This document shows positions 15,286-24,345 of a DNA stretch of 33,860 nt, in pieces. How positions within the stretch are numbered: position 1 is the first letter of the stretch; each line of letters begins with the position of its first letter. The notes beneath the pieces were generated by a model. The model had not been told where the DNA came from and ran no database searches. It worked only from the letters and a program-made list of their open reading frames with translations. A program made the translations under genes and the position numbers. The stretch spans positions 1 through 33,860 of the forward strand of contig DVLQ01000090.1 in NCBI GenBank assembly GCA_018715395.1, in the 5' to 3' direction. The stretch is from Candidatus Coprocola pullicola (GTDB lineage Bacteria; Bacillota; Clostridia; Lachnospirales; Anaerotignaceae).

Positions 15286-16572
15286 CTATTTTCCATTATT
15301 CTTTTCCGTACCATTTTCAGTTAAAATAATTCTGGCAAAAAAATCACGCTCTGCCGGCACAACGGTTTCTACTCCATCTATTTCCATTACAGGGTCAGGC
15401 TCTCTGTCTCTCATCGTCGCTGTCAAACCATAATAGAAATGATTTTCATTCCAATCTATTTCTTTTGGCAATACAAAATGATTGATTTCATCTATCATTC
15501 TTTTTGCCCATAATACCGGTTCATAAGAAGCATACTCTACATTGTCCTGATTGTCATATACCTCTTGTATCCCCTGTTTTATTTCATTGAAATCAGATTG
15601 CAAACAGCCTTCCGGCAATAGTTCTATTATCTTATTGAGTTCTCTCATCAATGCAGCATAGTGTCGTACTATTCCTTTTGTACAAGCATCGTTTTGATTT
15701 ATTAATGCCAATTCCATTTCATTTAATTGCTCTACTTCAATATCTGCTGCTTTTAAATGAATAATCTCATTCAACAGATTGCCTATCGCATCACAATACT
15801 GTAGTATTTGTTGTATTTGCCATTGCTCTAACGTATAAAATGTTTGTGCCAATTCCATTTGTTTTTTTGCAAAATGACTTTTTATATCAAAAATTTCTTC
15901 TTCTTTTGGCAATGCAATTGCCTTTATTCTTTTTGTAATATCCTTTGGATAAGGATACTCCCAGCTGCGTGCCATACCATAAAAAACTTTTGTTTCTTTT
16001 TGCTTAGGGGGTTTTTGCTGCCATGTTTCAAATTCTTCTTCCAAAAAAGGTTGGTCTAATATCCAAAAGTTAATATCACTTAATATGTGATGTGCATAAA
16101 ATATGCCGCCGACATCTTCTTTTTCTAAAGCATATTGAAATAACTTACAAACTGTTGTTAAATCTTCTTGTATTTGCTCTTTTCTAAAACAAGCTATCAT
16201 ACTTAATAAGTTGTTTAATGCAATATGAAGTCTTCTTTTGCCTTGCTGTGTAAAAAAATTCTTTGTATCTTCTAAAAATATTTCATCAATATAGCGCAAT
16301 ATCCAATAAATTGCTGTTTTGCATTCTGCCCTTTCAATGGTATTCATATCCTCAAAAATACCTTTTTTTCTTAAATAACATTCTTGTTTTTCTCTTAATG
16401 CAACATTACTAAAATAAAGCGTTCTTCCAGAAAACTTTTCTTCCTTTTGCCTTTGTTTTTCTCTTTCTTGTGGCGGTAGATTTTTAGAACGATTAAACTC
16501 CTCTTTAGCACGTATTATTAAAAAAACTCCTCCAATAATACATATAATTGACAAAATTAATGATTGAAACAT
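15286..16572 (-). CDS. Hypothetical membrane-anchored protein
   Basis: A 428-residue protein I do not recognise. One N-terminal hydrophobic segment (about residues 3-21, SLILSIICIIGGVFLII) would anchor it, followed by a basic, charged stretch. The remainder looks mostly helical and soluble, with no Cys or His clusters or nucleotide-binding motifs. Residues about 230-370 are rich in Gln, Glu and Leu with coiled-coil character. The C-terminal segment (about 385-420) is acidic and carries EIDGVETVVPAERDFFARI. The ATG at 16572 follows AAGGAG 10 nt upstream. The gene lies between the phosphatase gene, whose terminator intervenes, and the S-layer-homology gene, also separated by a terminator, so it seems to be expressed alone. 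Function unknown. Confidence 0.75.
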   Translation of the reverse strand: MFQSLILSIICIIGGVFLIIRAKEEFNRSKNLPPQEREKQRQKEEKFSGRTLYFSNVALREKQECYLRKKGIFEDMNTIERAECKTAIYWILRYIDEIFLEDTKNFFTQQGKRRLHIALNNLLSMIACFRKEQIQEDLTTVCKLFQYALEKEDVGGIFYAHHILSDINFWILDQPFLEEEFETWQQKPPKQKETKVFYGMARSWEYPYPKDITKRIKAIALPKEEEIFDIKSHFAKKQMELAQTFYTLEQWQIQQILQYCDAIGNLLNEIIHLKAADIEVEQLNEMELALINQNDACTKGIVRHYAALMRELNKIIELLPEGCLQSDFNEIKQGIQEVYDNQDNVEYASYEPVLWAKRMIDEINHFVLPKEIDWNENHFYYGLTATMRDREPDPVMEIDGVETVVPAERDFFARIILTENGTEKNNGK

Positions 16573-16657
16573 ATGTCTCGTTCTCCTTATTCAGCTATTC
16601 TCATTCACTTCCAATTTTTTCTATCTTGTTTTATTTTACAAGCTAACCTTACTTTTT

Positions 16658-16699
16658 GCAACAAAAAAGTCTGTTTTCTTTTACAGACTTTTTTGTTGC
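16658..16699. terminator. 17-bp perfect stem terminator overlapping the phosphatase stop codon
   Basis: Arms 16658-16674 and 16683-16699 are perfect complements around an 8-base loop. The minus-strand arm holds the last codons and the TAA of the phosphatase gene, so termination is built into the 3' end of the coding sequence. T runs occur on both strands. Confidence 0.85.
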
Positions 16700-17145
16700 A
16701 ATATTTTTTCCAAAAATCCTTTGCAGCCCTTTACAATATCGTCATAAGTTTTATCAAAATCTCCCGTATACCATGGGTCTGCAATATCTCTGTTTTCCTG
16801 AGCAAAAGATAATAGTAAAGATACTTTTTTTTGTTTATCTTCTCCTACTATTTTTTTTATATTCTTTAAGTTATTTTGATCCATAGCAATGATATAATCA
16901 TACTTTTCATAGTCCTGCTTTTTTAATTTTACAGCATATTTGCCTTCTGTAGAAATTCCTTGCTGTTTTAATTTTTCTCTCGTACCTCTATGTACACTAT
17001 TTCCAATTTCTTCCATACTTGTAGCAGCAGAAGAAATTTGAAACTTATCTTCCATTCCTCTTTTTGTTACCATATCCCTTAAAACAAACTCTGCCATAGG
17101 CGAACGACAAATATTTCCGTGACAGACAAATAAAATTTTTACCAT
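16681..17145 (-). CDS. Low molecular weight protein-tyrosine phosphatase
   Basis: A 154-residue cytoplasmic phosphatase of standard length. The P-loop VCHGNICRSP carries nucleophile Cys8 and Arg14, and the general-acid loop DPWYTGDF has Asp123. IIAMDQNN (about 85-92) is the usual segment before the acid loop. Members dephosphorylate protein tyrosines, in bacteria often those of tyrosine kinases that control exopolysaccharide. No kinase or polysaccharide gene is nearby, so the substrate is open. The start at 17145 is the only sensible ATG before the P-loop and has AAGGAG upstream. The gene borders the accessory island that starts at about 17.4 kb. Confidence 0.94.
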   Translation of the reverse strand: MVKILFVCHGNICRSPMAEFVLRDMVTKRGMEDKFQISSAATSMEEIGNSVHRGTREKLKQQGISTEGKYAVKLKKQDYEKYDYIIAMDQNNLKNIKKIVGEDKQKKVSLLLSFAQENRDIADPWYTGDFDKTYDDIVKGCKGFLEKILQQKSL

Positions 17146-17438
17146 ATATCAAATCTCCTTATATTTACTGTATTTCCTTGATTTTAAAAAGATTTTTGGC
17201 TTTTTTGTTCTGATAGCATATTCCTAGTATAGTCTTGCATAACTTTGATATAAAAAGTAATAAATCAGCCTCCATATCTTCATTTTACTACTTGACCTTT
17301 TTGGAAGATACCTGCCATATTCCCATAGCAAAATTTTGGGGCTATCCTTTATGAATATAAGCTTTCTTACAAATTTTGTCAATTTTTCTATCATTTCTTT
17401 TTTGAAACAAGTTTTTCTTTACTAAACTGTTTCTCTAG

Positions 17439-18257
17439 GATGTATCTGAAAAGTCCTATGTATTCATCATTTTAACAAAATGGTGCAGAAATAGGAATAA
17501 AAGCAAAAAAGGAAGAGGCTAACTTATACTATCTAGTAGCAATACAACAAAACTGTTTGAGTTTATGAAAAAAGCATTCAACCAAATGTCATTGTTTATA
17601 AAGATACCAATCCATAAACCATGGTTTTTTTGTATTGCGTTTGGGCGGTATCACATAGGTAGCCATAATGTATTCACGGATTTCTTCACAACCATATGCT
17701 TTATCAGCCATAATACGACTACCATGAATATCTATTGTTTCAAGCAGAGAGAGGGCAATTTTACTATCATGGATTTGACCACCAGACAGCAGAAATGAAA
17801 TAGGGTTACCTAATTCATTCACAATGGCATGCATTTTGGTACTTTTTCCACCACGACTTGTACCAATAAATGGATTGTATTCTGAATGTAAAGCCCTTTT
17901 TTAGCTCCTGCACTTTGTGGGTGTGCTTTGATATAGCTAATATTTTCTAAATCAGCATCAGCGTTTAAAATGTAAAAAACAGTTTCTAAAATATCATCAT
18001 CTCGCCATTTGCAAAATCTACTGTAAACACTTTGGTGAGTAGGATATCATCTTCCCAGGCAGAACCGCAAGCCACATAATTGCATTGAACATTGTTATCC
18101 CATTTTGGAGGACGTCCTGTTTTGGATACTGTAAAAAAAATCGGCAACGCGTTTCCATTTTGAATCACTGAGTTCCTATCCTTTTGCCATGTCTATCATA
18201 TCCTATCTGGTATTACTATAACATATAATAGACTTTTGTGCACTTTTCAGATACGCT
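17439..18257. mobile_element. Inactivated IS5-family insertion sequence with CTAG target duplication
   Basis: Terminal inverted repeats share TGTATCTGAAAAGT at the left (17441-17454) and, apart from one end base, its complement ACTTTTCAGATAC at the right (18242-18254). CTAG flanks both ends (17435-17438 and 18258-18261; CTCTAG if read as six bases), fitting the YTAR target duplication of IS5-type elements. The span of about 819 bp is normal for the IS427-like group. The transposase inside is broken. The element landed immediately downstream of a decayed integrase gene. Confidence 0.82.
17472..18190 (-). pseudogene. Broken IS5/IS427-type DDE transposase
   Basis: Reading minus-strand frames in turn recovers a full transposase. 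It starts ELSDSKWKRVADFF, then TGRPPKWDN, QSVYSRFCKWRDDDILETVF, LNADADLENIS and KAHPQSAGAKKG. The 82-codon open stretch 17589-17834 follows with HAIVNELGNPISFLL, MADKAYGCEEIREYI and VIPPKRNTKKPW, then HLVECFFHKLKQF and IATRYKLASSF. Stop codons occur soon after the start and in the last part, and frames change several times, so more than the single programmed shift of IS427 elements is needed. Part of the region around the first Asp (DSTTVK in relatives) is missing. Confidence 0.85.
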
Positions 18258-18277
18258 CTAGTCAAAGTAGTAAAATA

Positions 18278-19418
18278 TCACATATTACAATTTTTCTGTA
18301 CTATCTTTTTAGACTCTTTAAATCCTAAATATATATAGGTATTATTCAATATTACACCTATATCTGAATGTCTTATAGCGTTTTAGGATTCATTGGGCTT
18401 TTAGCCATGTTTGAGCAGTACCTATGCCCACGCATACATAATGTGTAACCTTTGGGATTTGTATTTTATATGCCTGATTGTATTTCTGACAAATATACTG
18501 AAAATATTTTCTTCTATACAATACTATCATCAACATTTCATTTTGTCCAGATACAACAATTCCATTCGGTTTTAGATAATCGGCTTTTTTCTGTTTTCTG
18601 TGAGGGAGTTAAAGCATTCATATACTTCACTCGTTGTCGGAAGAACTCTGATTCCCACATTCATTTTACTATCTTCAATCACATATTCCATTAACCAAGT
18701 CCTTTGTAATGGATGGTTTACATTTATCAAGCAGTTCTTCAATCCAATATCTGATAAAGTCAGTTTTACAAATATCACATCTTGTTTTAAAAAAATAAAG
18801 ATACCTCCATAATACTTTAAAAAATACTTATGATTGTTCATAAATTTTCAAAAAAGCGTACTCCTATTTATTGTAATCACTTCTCTTATTATGCTGTCAT
18901 TGAAAACAACTGTGACAAACTAAATTTTAAACGGATTTTTTGGTAAAAGCGTATACCTCTACTGTTATTTCAAACATCAGAAGCAAAATATCTTTCATAA
19001 AATGTACCAAACTGTAACTCCAGCCATATTTTTGTATGTAACAGCTTTATTACAGCAATTTTCTGCTTTCCAAAACTTACCTTCTTCAGAATATTAATTA
19101 CAGTTTTATAGTCTACACTTTTTTGCTATGTCTGATGTCTCATTTTCTGCAAAACATATTTCTTTATCAGTTAAAAGGCTGTCATAGGTCATCGTTGGGA
19201 ACAATTCCATTGCAAATATTTTCAGGAACCTCTTTTTCTGTTTCTAAAGAGAAATGTCATTACCTTTTCCATCCAACAACATATCTATTTTTTCCAGTTT
19301 TTGGTTATCAATAAACTTCATCATTTGAATCCATATGTTTCAAAGCATATCGTCCCTCTTTGTATTAACTCTTGTCATTATCAAGACATTTTTTGTATTC
19401 TCGTTTCTTTTCGCTCAT
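18278..19418 (-). pseudogene. int: Decayed Tn916-type tyrosine recombinase (integrase)
   Basis: Minus-strand fragments line up along an intact integrase of about 400 residues. The first is MSEKKREYKK at the ATG (19418), matching the MSEKRRD start of Tn916-like integrases, then EGRYALKHMDS and TVINILKK. The longest open piece (18572-18841) contains DIGLKNCLINVNHPLQR, YVIEDSKMNVGIRVLP and TSEVYECFNSLTENRKKP. Next come LMIVLYRRKYFQYICQKYN, KIQIPKVT, and traces of the HVCRHTYCSNMAKSGMNPKTL region, then HSDIGVILN near the end. Many stops and shifts make it dead, and the catalytic Arg-His region is scrambled. It is the main sign that a Tn916-type conjugative or mobilisable element once entered here. 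The IS5-like element lies 17 bp past its end. Confidence 0.85.
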
Positions 19419-19576
19419 TTTAGCAGCTTCTTTTTATCAAAAAGAGCCTAGCATAACAATACACTAACAATATACCATAGTTAGAATCCATTTTCTATGA
19501 AATAAATAAGAGCGTATTTATAATCTGTAGTATGCATGATGTATACCTATGCTTTTTCTATATTCTTGTGCATTTC

Positions 19577-19720
19577 TTACTGTTGTTTATCATATAACAT
19601 TTCTTTCTCAAAATCTTCAAACCATTTTCTCTTTATCAGAATTTTCATATGTTTGGAATCACAAATCCAAAATCTATATTTTCATAAACAATTCTCCATA
19701 TCACAATAACAAGCAAAACA
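19577..19720 (-). pseudogene. Possible excisionase (Xis) relic upstream of the integrase
   Basis: A short minus-strand stretch, MKILIKRKWFEDFEKEM (from 19648), resembles the C-terminal IKRKQFEKFLD end of Tn916-family excisionases, with FGFVI just before it where the family has ANWVI or similar. It lies directly before the integrase relic in the usual xis-int order. The N-terminal half is not recognisable, so the call is tentative. Confidence 0.4.
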
Positions 19721-19821
19721 TTGGTTTTTATTTTAAAAAAATTTTTCAGATATTAGCTTTTATTTCTATACTTTTTCATGATTGTATTCTTAAAAATCTT
19801 TTCTGTATTTTTATTTTTATG

Positions 19822-19969
19822 TTAAGCTAATAGAAGTGTTTTGTCTACTTTCTCTTTGAAATCTGGACACTGCACTTGTATTCTTACAAAAGATTCCAGA
19901 TACAGCTTGTTTTTCACATCATAATGATGCAATCTGTTTTTGATACTTCCAAATTCGTTTTCCTGGCAT
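19822..19969 (-). pseudogene. Small broken gene of unknown function behind a hairpin-masked ribosome site
   Basis: ATG at 19969 (MPGKRIWKYQKQIASL) is preceded by AGGGGGAG about 5 nt away, a strong ribosome site. The frame stops after 16 codons, but a neighbouring frame continues IKNRLHHYDVKNKLYLESF, VRIQVQCPDFKEKVDKT and LLLA to a stop at 19822, suggesting one frameshift. I do not recognise the product. The ribosome site forms one arm of the inverted repeat at 19972-20025. Confidence 0.35.
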
Positions 19970-19971
19970 AA

Positions 19972-20025
19972 ATACTCCCCCTATAAAAGACTTTTTCTTT
20001 TTATTATCTCTTATAGAGGGAGTAT
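19972..20025. repeat. 15-bp inverted repeat that can hide a ribosome-binding site
   Basis: ATACTCCCCCTATAA (19972-19986) and TTATAGAGGGAGTAT (20011-20025) pair with one mismatch around a 24-bp centre. On the minus strand the arm nearer the ATG at 19969 contains GGGGGAG, so the folded RNA would occlude translation of that small frame. It could also be the end hairpin of a lost mobile element. Confidence 0.55.
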
Positions 20026-20117
20026 ATTACTTTTGTCATTTTATTGATTGCTCATACACAAAGGCGGGAGCGGGAAAGGGATATGCACCGTTTGTCTGGA
20101 GTGTTGGCTGGTCTTGG

Positions 20118-20333
20118 TTACTCATTATCTATATTTTTCAACACTAAATCTGAAAAATCTTTAAAACTATCCCCTGTTCTACTTTCATTGTTTTTCACTT
20201 TTTGAAAAAAACAGTTCGGTATTTCCTGCAATTTCAAATTTTTGGCGACACATGGCGCACATCCTTTATTATGTTTGGTAGGGTGCAACGGACAATCTGT
20301 ATTTTTGCAGGTACAAAAGCTACTTAGATTCAT
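20118..20333 (-). CDS. Small Cys-rich protein, DUF6485 family
   Basis: A 71-residue protein with CTCKNTDCPLHPTKHNKGC, CVAKNLKLQEIP and NCFF, a conserved Cys/His pattern (C-x-C, C-P-x-H-P, H-x-x-G-C-x-x-C) that I recognise as DUF6485, a probable zinc- or metal-binding family of Clostridia with no known function. The ATG overlaps the stop of the GlcG-like gene (ATGA), so the two are translationally coupled. Base composition here is a little richer in G+C than the flanks. A G-rich stretch of about 70 bp follows the stop and holds no gene I recognise. Confidence 0.75.
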   Translation of the reverse strand: MNLSSFCTCKNTDCPLHPTKHNKGCAPCVAKNLKLQEIPNCFFQKVKNNESRTGDSFKDFSDLVLKNIDNE

Positions 20334-20740
20334 TTTGTCATTTCCTCAAATACGGAAACAACATATTCCCCAATCTCACAATCCTCTTCTTCTGTTCCTC
20401 CGCCTACGCCAATACCCCCTACAATCTTTCCCTTTGCAAATAGTGGATAACCGCCTGCAACCAATGTAATTTTCGGGTCATTTGTTTCAATGGACATCAG
20501 CGAACCGCCCTCAACGCAACAAGCCGCCACATCTTTTGTTTTGCACTGAGTAATTGCCGCCGTATATGCCTTTTTTGGCACAAGAGTAATGCTCAAAACC
20601 AATGCTTCTCCATAACGTCGGTATACTCTGGGCAATCCATTCTCATCGCTGATGGCAAAGCTAATATCAATTCCAACTTCTTTGCTTTTTTCGTATGCGG
20701 CAGCACATAACTTATCGCATAACTCATCTGTTAAAATCAT
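20330..20740 (-). CDS. GlcG/HbpS family protein
   Basis: A 136-residue protein of the GlcG/HbpS (DUF336) fold. It shows ISFAISDENGLPRVYRRYG, KKAYTAAITQCKT, LVAGGYPLFAKGKIVGGIGV and GGGTEEEDCEIGEYV, the family's conserved elements. Relatives bind haem or cofactors, or accompany glycolate, diol and corrinoid metabolism; none of those genes is present here. ATG at 20740 has GGAGG 8 nt upstream; two earlier in-frame ATGs overlap or abut that site. It is coupled to the DUF6485 gene and follows an AraC-type regulator gene on the same strand, which probably controlled it before being interrupted. Confidence 0.85.
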   Translation of the reverse strand: MILTDELCDKLCAAAYEKSKEVGIDISFAISDENGLPRVYRRYGEALVLSITLVPKKAYTAAITQCKTKDVAACCVEGGSLMSIETNDPKITLVAGGYPLFAKGKIVGGIGVGGGTEEEDCEIGEYVVSVFEEMTK

Positions 20741-20853
20741 GCTCATATCCTCCATATTCTAATACTTGTTTTGAAAAAACACTCATTGATGTGCAACTTT
20801 ATTTTAACAGCAGTTATGGCGTTTTCTCTTGCCTATTCCTACAAAAAATTCGC

Positions 20854-21849
20854 CTATTTCTCCAACTGGCTACGAAGTTTTAAAATATCTTCTTTTGGTT
20901 TCAAGCCAAACATTTTTCGATAAGCTCTTGTAAATTGAGAAACGCTTTCATAGCCAACTTCTAAAGAAGCCTCGGTTACATTTCTGTTTTCATCTAACAT
21001 CAATCTTCTCGCTTCGGTCAACCGCAATCGTTTTTGGCATTGTAATGGAGCCATTCCAACTGCACTTTTAAATTTCTGATGAAGTAGCGATACACTCATA
21101 TTTCTTTTTTCCGCCAATTCTTCAACTGTAAAAGCATGACGAAAATTTTCTTTAATCCAACTGTTAATTTCATAAATTTCTCCAGCCTGTTGAATGTTGA
21201 TAATACTTTGTAAAAACTGACTGCCATAAGAACCGCTTAAAATAAAAAAAATGATTTCTCGCTTAATATGATTTCCCATAAATACAAGCTGAACTGGCTC
21301 TTTCATAATCCAAAACAGTCTACAAATAGAAGAAATAACATTGTTATCAGAAGTTGTCATCGTTTCATTATCAATTTGTCCCTTTACAATTTTCTCAACA
21401 AAGTTTCCGTCTAAGTCAAGTAAAATAGATATAACCTCATTAAGTGTAAGTTCAATGGCAAGCGAAATAAAATCTCCTGCTTCTGAAAATGTTAAGATAT
21501 GACCAGAAGTAGGAGTGTCAATCTTTGATACAGAATACTATCCCGGCAGATAGTCCATAATTCCTGATGGAGTATATAATCGAACAGAACCGTCCATTAC
21601 TACATAAATATAAAAATGATTCATTTGTGGCATGTCCATTTTTCTTTTTTTAAAAATGTAAATCGATAAAAAAGGTAATTTTGTTTTGTTTTCTCCCTCT
21701 GTTAATGGAAATGAGCGAATATGTTTACATAATTTTCCAACATCACTTATCATTCTCACACCTACTTTATCATTTTCTACTTTGTGGTATATCTTAGTAT
21801 ACTGTTGTTGATATTGCCATACTTTCATTCTATTGATAAGGTCTGGCAT
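20854..21849 (-). pseudogene. AraC family transcriptional regulator interrupted by one amber codon
   Basis: Two open stretches, 21538-21849 and 20854-21360, are in the same frame. The segment between them also translates cleanly (YSVSKIDTPTSGHILTFSEA, then DFISLAIELTLNEVISILLD). The only defect seen is TAG at 21538-21540, after MDYLPG, where CAG (Gln) would fit. The N-terminal half matches the AraC_N domain. The C-terminal about 105 residues hold two AraC helix-turn-helix motifs: FTVEELAEKRNMSVSLLHQKF and VTEASLEVGYESVSQFTRAY. The total of about 331 residues is close to family length. It precedes the GlcG-like operon on the same strand. It may be a fresh pseudogene, a read-through gene or a sequencing error. 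The exact start is uncertain because no clear ribosome site precedes 21849. Confidence 0.85.
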
Positions 21850-22049
21850 TGTTAATCTGGCGTCATATCATTTCAAATTTTTTTAAAAATGGCGCAGTGT
21901 CTGTCTAAGTCTTAAAATCATTAATTTTACTGTATTTTTCGGAACCTTTCAAGATACTTCCATAGTAAATAAACAATGCTTTTATCCACATTTGTATAAC
22001 TCTTTTCTATTATTTTTTAATAGTATACATTTTTTTCATTTAAACTTTT

Positions 22050-23027
22050 TTATAGAAGATACGCCTTTATCTGTTTTGCCAGAACATATGCCAACTGAAC
22101 TGGCACCGCATTGCCAATCATTTTATACCCATCATTTAAAGAAGTATAAATAAATTCAAACTCATCCGGAAATCCTTGGATACGCGCTGCTTCTCTGATG
22201 GTTAATCTACGATATAAATTTTCTTTTTCTGCTACAAATCTCCAATCATTTTCTCCATATTTTATCATTTTCGGCGCTTGTGGATGCAACTGAGACTGTC
22301 TGCCGCTTGCTTGTATAGTAAATGCCGGTTCCTCCCAACTTCTGACTCTATTTCTACTCATAAAAATAGTGGAATAACTTCCTATAAAATATTCATGATT
22401 CAATACTTTACAACTATCCCCGTTTGTTTTATTTTTTTCTTTGGCGGATATTGCACTATCTTTTAAATCATAAATAACATCTTTAAAACAAAGTTTTTTT
22501 TCCAATGGCTTGGGAAATTCAAAATGAATGTTTAAATCCTTTCTAAAACCAATGTAAAAAACACGTTTTCTGTCTTGAGCCACTGCATAATCTACCGCAT
22601 TTAAAAGACGAACAAAAACATCATATCCTACCCTTTCAAACTGCTTTATAATGTTTTCCACTGCTTGACTATGTCGTTTTGCCATCATTCCTTTTACATT
22701 TTCTGCTAAAAAAAACTTTGGCTTTTTATATTTTAAAATACGAATATATTCATAAAATAATTGTCCTCTTGGATCGTCAATCCCTCTTAAACTTCCTGCT
22801 TCAGACCAGCTCTGACAAGGAGGACCGCCAATAATACCATCACAATCAGCAAATGCATCCGGCTGTATATCTCGTATATCTGCCTTTATTAATTGTGCTT
22901 TATGATTTTTTTCATATGTGTTCCAAATGCTTTTGTCAAATTCATTGGCTGCAACAATTTCAAATCCTGCTTGTTCAAATCCTAAATCTAATCCTCCGGC
23001 GCCTGAAAATAAACTAATCAATTTCAT
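22050..23027 (-). CDS. DNA (cytosine-5)-methyltransferase, M.HaeIII-like, predicted GGCC
   Basis: A 325-residue m5C methylase that makes GGCC sites resistant to the partner nuclease. Motif [15 protein letters not shown] (5-18) binds S-adenosylmethionine, motif [10 protein letters not shown] has catalytic Cys71, and motif VI LAENVKG (108-113), motif [17 protein letters not shown] and motif X MIGNAVPV are all intact. The target-recognition region ([32 protein letters not shown]) is, from memory, nearly the same as in M.HaeIII, which methylates the inner C of GGCC. ATG at 23027 has AAGGAG 9 nt upstream. It follows the nuclease gene by 18 bp in the same operon. Confidence 0.95.
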   Translation of the reverse strand: MKLISLFSGAGGLDLGFEQAGFEIVAANEFDKSIWNTYEKNHKAQLIKADIRDIQPDAFADCDGIIGGPPCQSWSEAGSLRGIDDPRGQLFYEYIRILKYKKPKFFLAENVKGMMAKRHSQAVENIIKQFERVGYDVFVRLLNAVDYAVAQDRKRVFYIGFRKDLNIHFEFPKPLEKKLCFKDVIYDLKDSAISAKEKNKTNGDSCKVLNHEYFIGSYSTIFMSRNRVRSWEEPAFTIQASGRQSQLHPQAPKMIKYGENDWRFVAEKENLYRRLTIREAARIQGFPDEFEFIYTSLNDGYKMIGNAVPVQLAYVLAKQIKAYLL

Positions 23028-23045
23028 TTTTCTATTCTCCTTGTA

Positions 23046-23891
23046 TTATATTTCAAATGTTATTAATTTTGCATTTTTCAAAAGAGCCGGATTATTTGGA
23101 TTTTTTATTTTCACTTCTTTTATATCAAAGCCTTGTATTTTTCCTATGCTTTGTTCTAATAAATGTTTGTTATCAAAGCTATCATACTTTTGCTGATTGA
23201 TGACACACATAAAATGAAAAGACTTTGTAAAATCTCTATTGTATACATACTGAAATACCTTAAAGGGGTTGTCAATAGACCACATTGCTCTTACTCTTAA
23301 ATCTGTAATTCCTAAAGGGTCAACCCTTTTTACTTTAGCAATTTCATTGGTAGGCACAAATTCTACATCCGGTATGCTATTCACCCCATTTACTATAATT
23401 TCTTTTATTTTTTCATATGTAGAACAATCCGCTGCATAATCCATACCATATACCATACATAAGCTATTTAAATTGACTCCCTTTACCACTCCAACAACAT
23501 AAATAATATCTTTTTCTGTCCAATCTTCACAGTTTCTGCAAGCTTCTGTAATAAGATTAGAATTGGCATAAAGCTTATGTTTTGGATAAGAACTATTCAA
23601 TGCTAGGCTGGCATTTTTTCCTTCTATTTTTTTTACTTCAATAGCATCTCCCAATCTTAAAATGCTGTCAGGAGGATTATTTTGATTTCCCAAATAAGAA
23701 AATACTTCTGAAATTTTGGACAATCTGTGTTGTTCATCTGTTTCATGAATGGTATGAGCAAATAAATCTTTTACATATTCTTCCAATGCATCTCCCATAG
23801 TATTTGCTCTGTTTTTACTTTTATAAAAATCTTTTAGTTTTATAACCGGATTATTGATTAAATAATAAATGGCGTCTATAATATTACTCAT
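23046..23891 (-). CDS. Type II restriction endonuclease, NgoPII family, predicted GGCC
   Basis: A 281-residue nuclease of the NgoPII family, whose founder cuts GGCC. It carries the family pattern NRANTMGDALEEYVKDLFA, SEVFSYLGNQNNPPDSILR and GDAIEVKKIE, then ALNSSYPKHKL and VDPLGITDLRVRAMW. Asp82, Glu85 and Lys87 in GDAIEVKK fit the PD-(D/E)xK metal site. The frame is intact. ATG at 23891 has AGGAG 8 nt upstream. Having the nuclease gene first in the operon is unusual, since a new host needs methylase early, so the upstream dyads may delay expression. Identification rests on recalled family sequences, supported by the linked M.HaeIII-like methylase. Confidence 0.88.
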   Translation of the reverse strand: MSNIIDAIYYLINNPVIKLKDFYKSKNRANTMGDALEEYVKDLFAHTIHETDEQHRLSKISEVFSYLGNQNNPPDSILRLGDAIEVKKIEGKNASLALNSSYPKHKLYANSNLITEACRNCEDWTEKDIIYVVGVVKGVNLNSLCMVYGMDYAADCSTYEKIKEIIVNGVNSIPDVEFVPTNEIAKVKRVDPLGITDLRVRAMWSIDNPFKVFQYVYNRDFTKSFHFMCVINQQKYDSFDNKHLLEQSIGKIQGFDIKEVKIKNPNNPALLKNAKLITFEI

Positions 23892-23941
23892 TTTATCATC
23901 TCCTAATATTACAGTTTATCATATCATTACAACTGCAACAA

Positions 23942-23978
23942 GACTTTAATATCTAAAGTCAAATGTTTTTTGACTTTA
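23942..23978. promoter_or_regulatory. Overlapping GACTTTA dyads upstream of the restriction genes
   Basis: GACTTTA (23942-23948) and TAAAGTC (23954-23960) form a perfect dyad. AAAGTCAAA (23955-23963) and TTTGACTTT (23969-23977) form another with a 5-nt loop, so there are three half-sites in alternating orientation. They lie about 50-90 bp before the nuclease start and resemble control-protein operators. The XRE genes at 24346 and 24678 are candidate binders. Confidence 0.5.
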
Positions 23979-24345
23979 TTCTATAAAACAAAATTTCTTT
24001 TCTGTTTATTTGTACTTTCAAACATTTTCATATTTTTAAAACAATATTTTAAATATCCATTTCATATTTTGTTGTTTTTTTATTACTGTTTTGAATCTGT
24101 TCTCATTAAGATTTTCCACATACTATATAAAAATTTTTCACAAATCATTCAAAAAAATATGTGATTTTATTCATATTGTAAAATAAAATAATCTCCATTA
24201 ACATCTTTCTAAAAAAGAAAACCTCAAATTCAAATATCTATTAGTATTTTTTTTTATATTTAATAGCACTATATTACAGCTTATTTAGAAATATAATGAC
24301 TTTGAGTGTCACAAATTATCTAAATTTTAGAAAGGATGTGTTTCT
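23979..24345. other. AT-rich divergent control region between the restriction operon and the XRE pair
   Basis: About 370 bp of very AT-rich sequence beyond the GACTTTA dyads. A 64-codon plus-strand frame at 23970-24164 is Phe/Tyr/Leu-rich, has no ribosome site and overlaps the operator, so it is not called. No further dyad or known RNA was recognised; the XRE promoter should lie in the last 100 bp. Confidence 0.5.

Noticed and set aside
17439-18257. Active IS5-family element with one programmed frameshift
   Set aside because: Several frame changes and in-frame stops are needed to restore the transposase, more than the single shift of functional relatives.
20854-21849. Two separate AraC-type genes
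   Set aside because: Both pieces and the gap between them are in the same frame; only one TAG divides them, so it is one interrupted gene.
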